This document shows positions 14,595 through 15,033 of a DNA stretch of 15,033 nt, piece by piece. Made by a program: the position numbers and the translations under genes. Positions within the stretch are counted from its first letter, which is position 1. Each line of letters begins with the position of its first letter. Source of the DNA: Candidatus Bathyarchaeota archaeon (GTDB lineage: Archaea; Thermoproteota; Bathyarchaeia; TCS64); NCBI GenBank assembly GCA_014729945.1, contig WJJC01000152.1:1-15033 (forward strand), read 5' to 3'. The notes beneath the pieces were generated by a model. It did not search any database and was not told the DNA's origin. It was given only the letters and a program-made list of their open reading frames with translations.

Positions 14595-14610
14595 GAGACA
14601 TATGAAAAAA

Positions 14611-15033
14611 TTATCTGAGATTATCAGTGATCTTGTTAGCAATCTCGTGCGCTATTATTGCATCATCTAGAGTTACTGAAGGCGTCTCATCATTAAGGAG
14701 GCTCTCAATAAAGTGCGTATCACATTGACGGTGCCCCCATACTTTTGTGCCCCCCACATCCAATGAAATCTTTTCAGTCTTGTCATCTGGCCCAAGGATC
14801 TTTATCTTGTTAAAGCCAATTCCATGAATAACATTGGTGTTATCGCCGTATACCTCAAACCTGGTTTCTGAACCAGCAGCGTTTACTGAGGCACCAAAGT
14901 GGAATGAGGCAACAACGTCATTCTCAAACTTTGCTATCCCCTTTGTATTGTATCCGTAGATACCACCATATTGTTCCATCTTTGGGTAGCTGGCCATCCA
15001 CTCGGAAGTGATGTAATCTGATTCATTAGCCCA
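14611..15033 (-). CDS. Gfo/Idh/MocA-family oxidoreductase, C-terminal part
   Basis: The frame is open from the right edge to TAA at 14611-14613, giving 141 residues; the start lies outside the window. An in-frame ATG at 14997 is internal, since coding sequence runs on upstream of it. The fragment looks like the C-terminal substrate-binding half of an NAD(P)-dependent sugar or inositol dehydrogenase. It has an alternating beta-strand sheet (AKFENDVVASFHFGAS, then ETRFEVYGDNTNVI), a short loop strand, and an end with HFIESLLNDETPSVTLDDAIIAHEIANKI, the usual closing helix with a family-like TLDDAxxAHEIA pattern. The N-terminal Rossmann domain and catalytic Lys/His are not visible, so substrate cannot be guessed. 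It ends with its own poly-T terminator and is probably unrelated to the cdh operon that follows on the same strand. Confidence 0.68.
   Translation of the reverse strand, partial: WANESDYITSEWMASYPKMEQYGGIYGYNTKGIAKFENDVVASFHFGASVNAAGSETRFEVYGDNTNVIHGIGFNKIKILGPDDKTEKISLDVGGTKVWGHRQCDTHFIESLLNDETPSVTLDDAIIAHEIANKITDNLR

Larger units (their letters stand above)
14396..14610. other. AT-rich intergenic region between cdhA and the oxidoreductase gene
   Basis: These 215 bases hold no convincing gene; short frames in it are AT-rich and lack family features. It contains the cdhA SD and TATA candidate, the inverted repeat and the poly-T terminator of the gene to the right. A motif like AAATATGT-TTGAT appears twice (14419-14433, with two extra bases, and 14461-14472). 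No tRNA or other structured RNA was recognised. Confidence 0.7.

Noticed and set aside
14396..14610. Possible tRNA, riboswitch or CRISPR in the intergenic gap
   Set aside because: No cloverleaf, conserved loop motifs, or regular repeats were found; the sequence is simply AT-rich.

Overview
This window is archaeal and carries much of a tetrahydromethanopterin (H4MPT)-linked Wood-Ljungdahl pathway. The evidence is gene content: formylmethanofuran dehydrogenase, formyltransferase, methenyl-H4MPT cyclohydrolase, and a full five-subunit archaeal acetyl-CoA decarbonylase/synthase (ACDS). Shine-Dalgarno (SD) sites of the GGAGG/AGGTGA type, TGATG and TAATG gene overlaps, and a TATA-like element upstream of cdhA are also archaeal in style. 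No methyl-CoM reductase or methyltransferase gene is present. The window alone therefore cannot separate a methanogen from an acetogenic, heterotrophic or sulfate-reducing archaeon, and I do not name a lineage.

Plus strand, 1-7322, methyl branch: mch (3' end only), fwdD, fwdB, fwdA, ftr, fwdC, a RimK-type ATP-grasp ligase, then a predicted nucleotidyltransferase. Neighbouring genes overlap or nearly touch, so this reads as one operon. Together Fwd, Ftr and Mch reduce CO2 to formyl-methanofuran, pass the formyl group to H4MPT and close the ring (or run in reverse). The ATP-grasp protein is likely to modify a pterin or deazaflavin cofactor; the nucleotidyltransferase has no known role here.

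Minus strand, 14395 down to 7319, carbonyl branch: cdhA, cdhB, cdhC, cdhD, cdhE, packed with gaps of 0-5 nt. CdhA/B make or oxidise CO, CdhD/E carry the methyl group on a corrinoid, and CdhC joins methyl, CO and CoA into acetyl-CoA. The two operons converge, and their stop codons overlap in the tetranucleotide CTAG (7319-7322).

Right edge: 14396-14610 is an AT-rich intergenic stretch with the probable cdhA promoter and a poly-T terminator for the next gene. That gene, 14611 to the edge on the minus strand, is the C-terminal part of a Gfo/Idh/MocA-family oxidoreductase.

Two oddities need attention. fwdB has a single in-frame TAA (1048-1050) shortly after its catalytic cysteine, with conserved sequence continuing in frame behind it. 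The ATP-grasp gene has no ATG, GTG or TTG where its N-terminus should start; an ATA at 5431 sits exactly there, behind a good SD.
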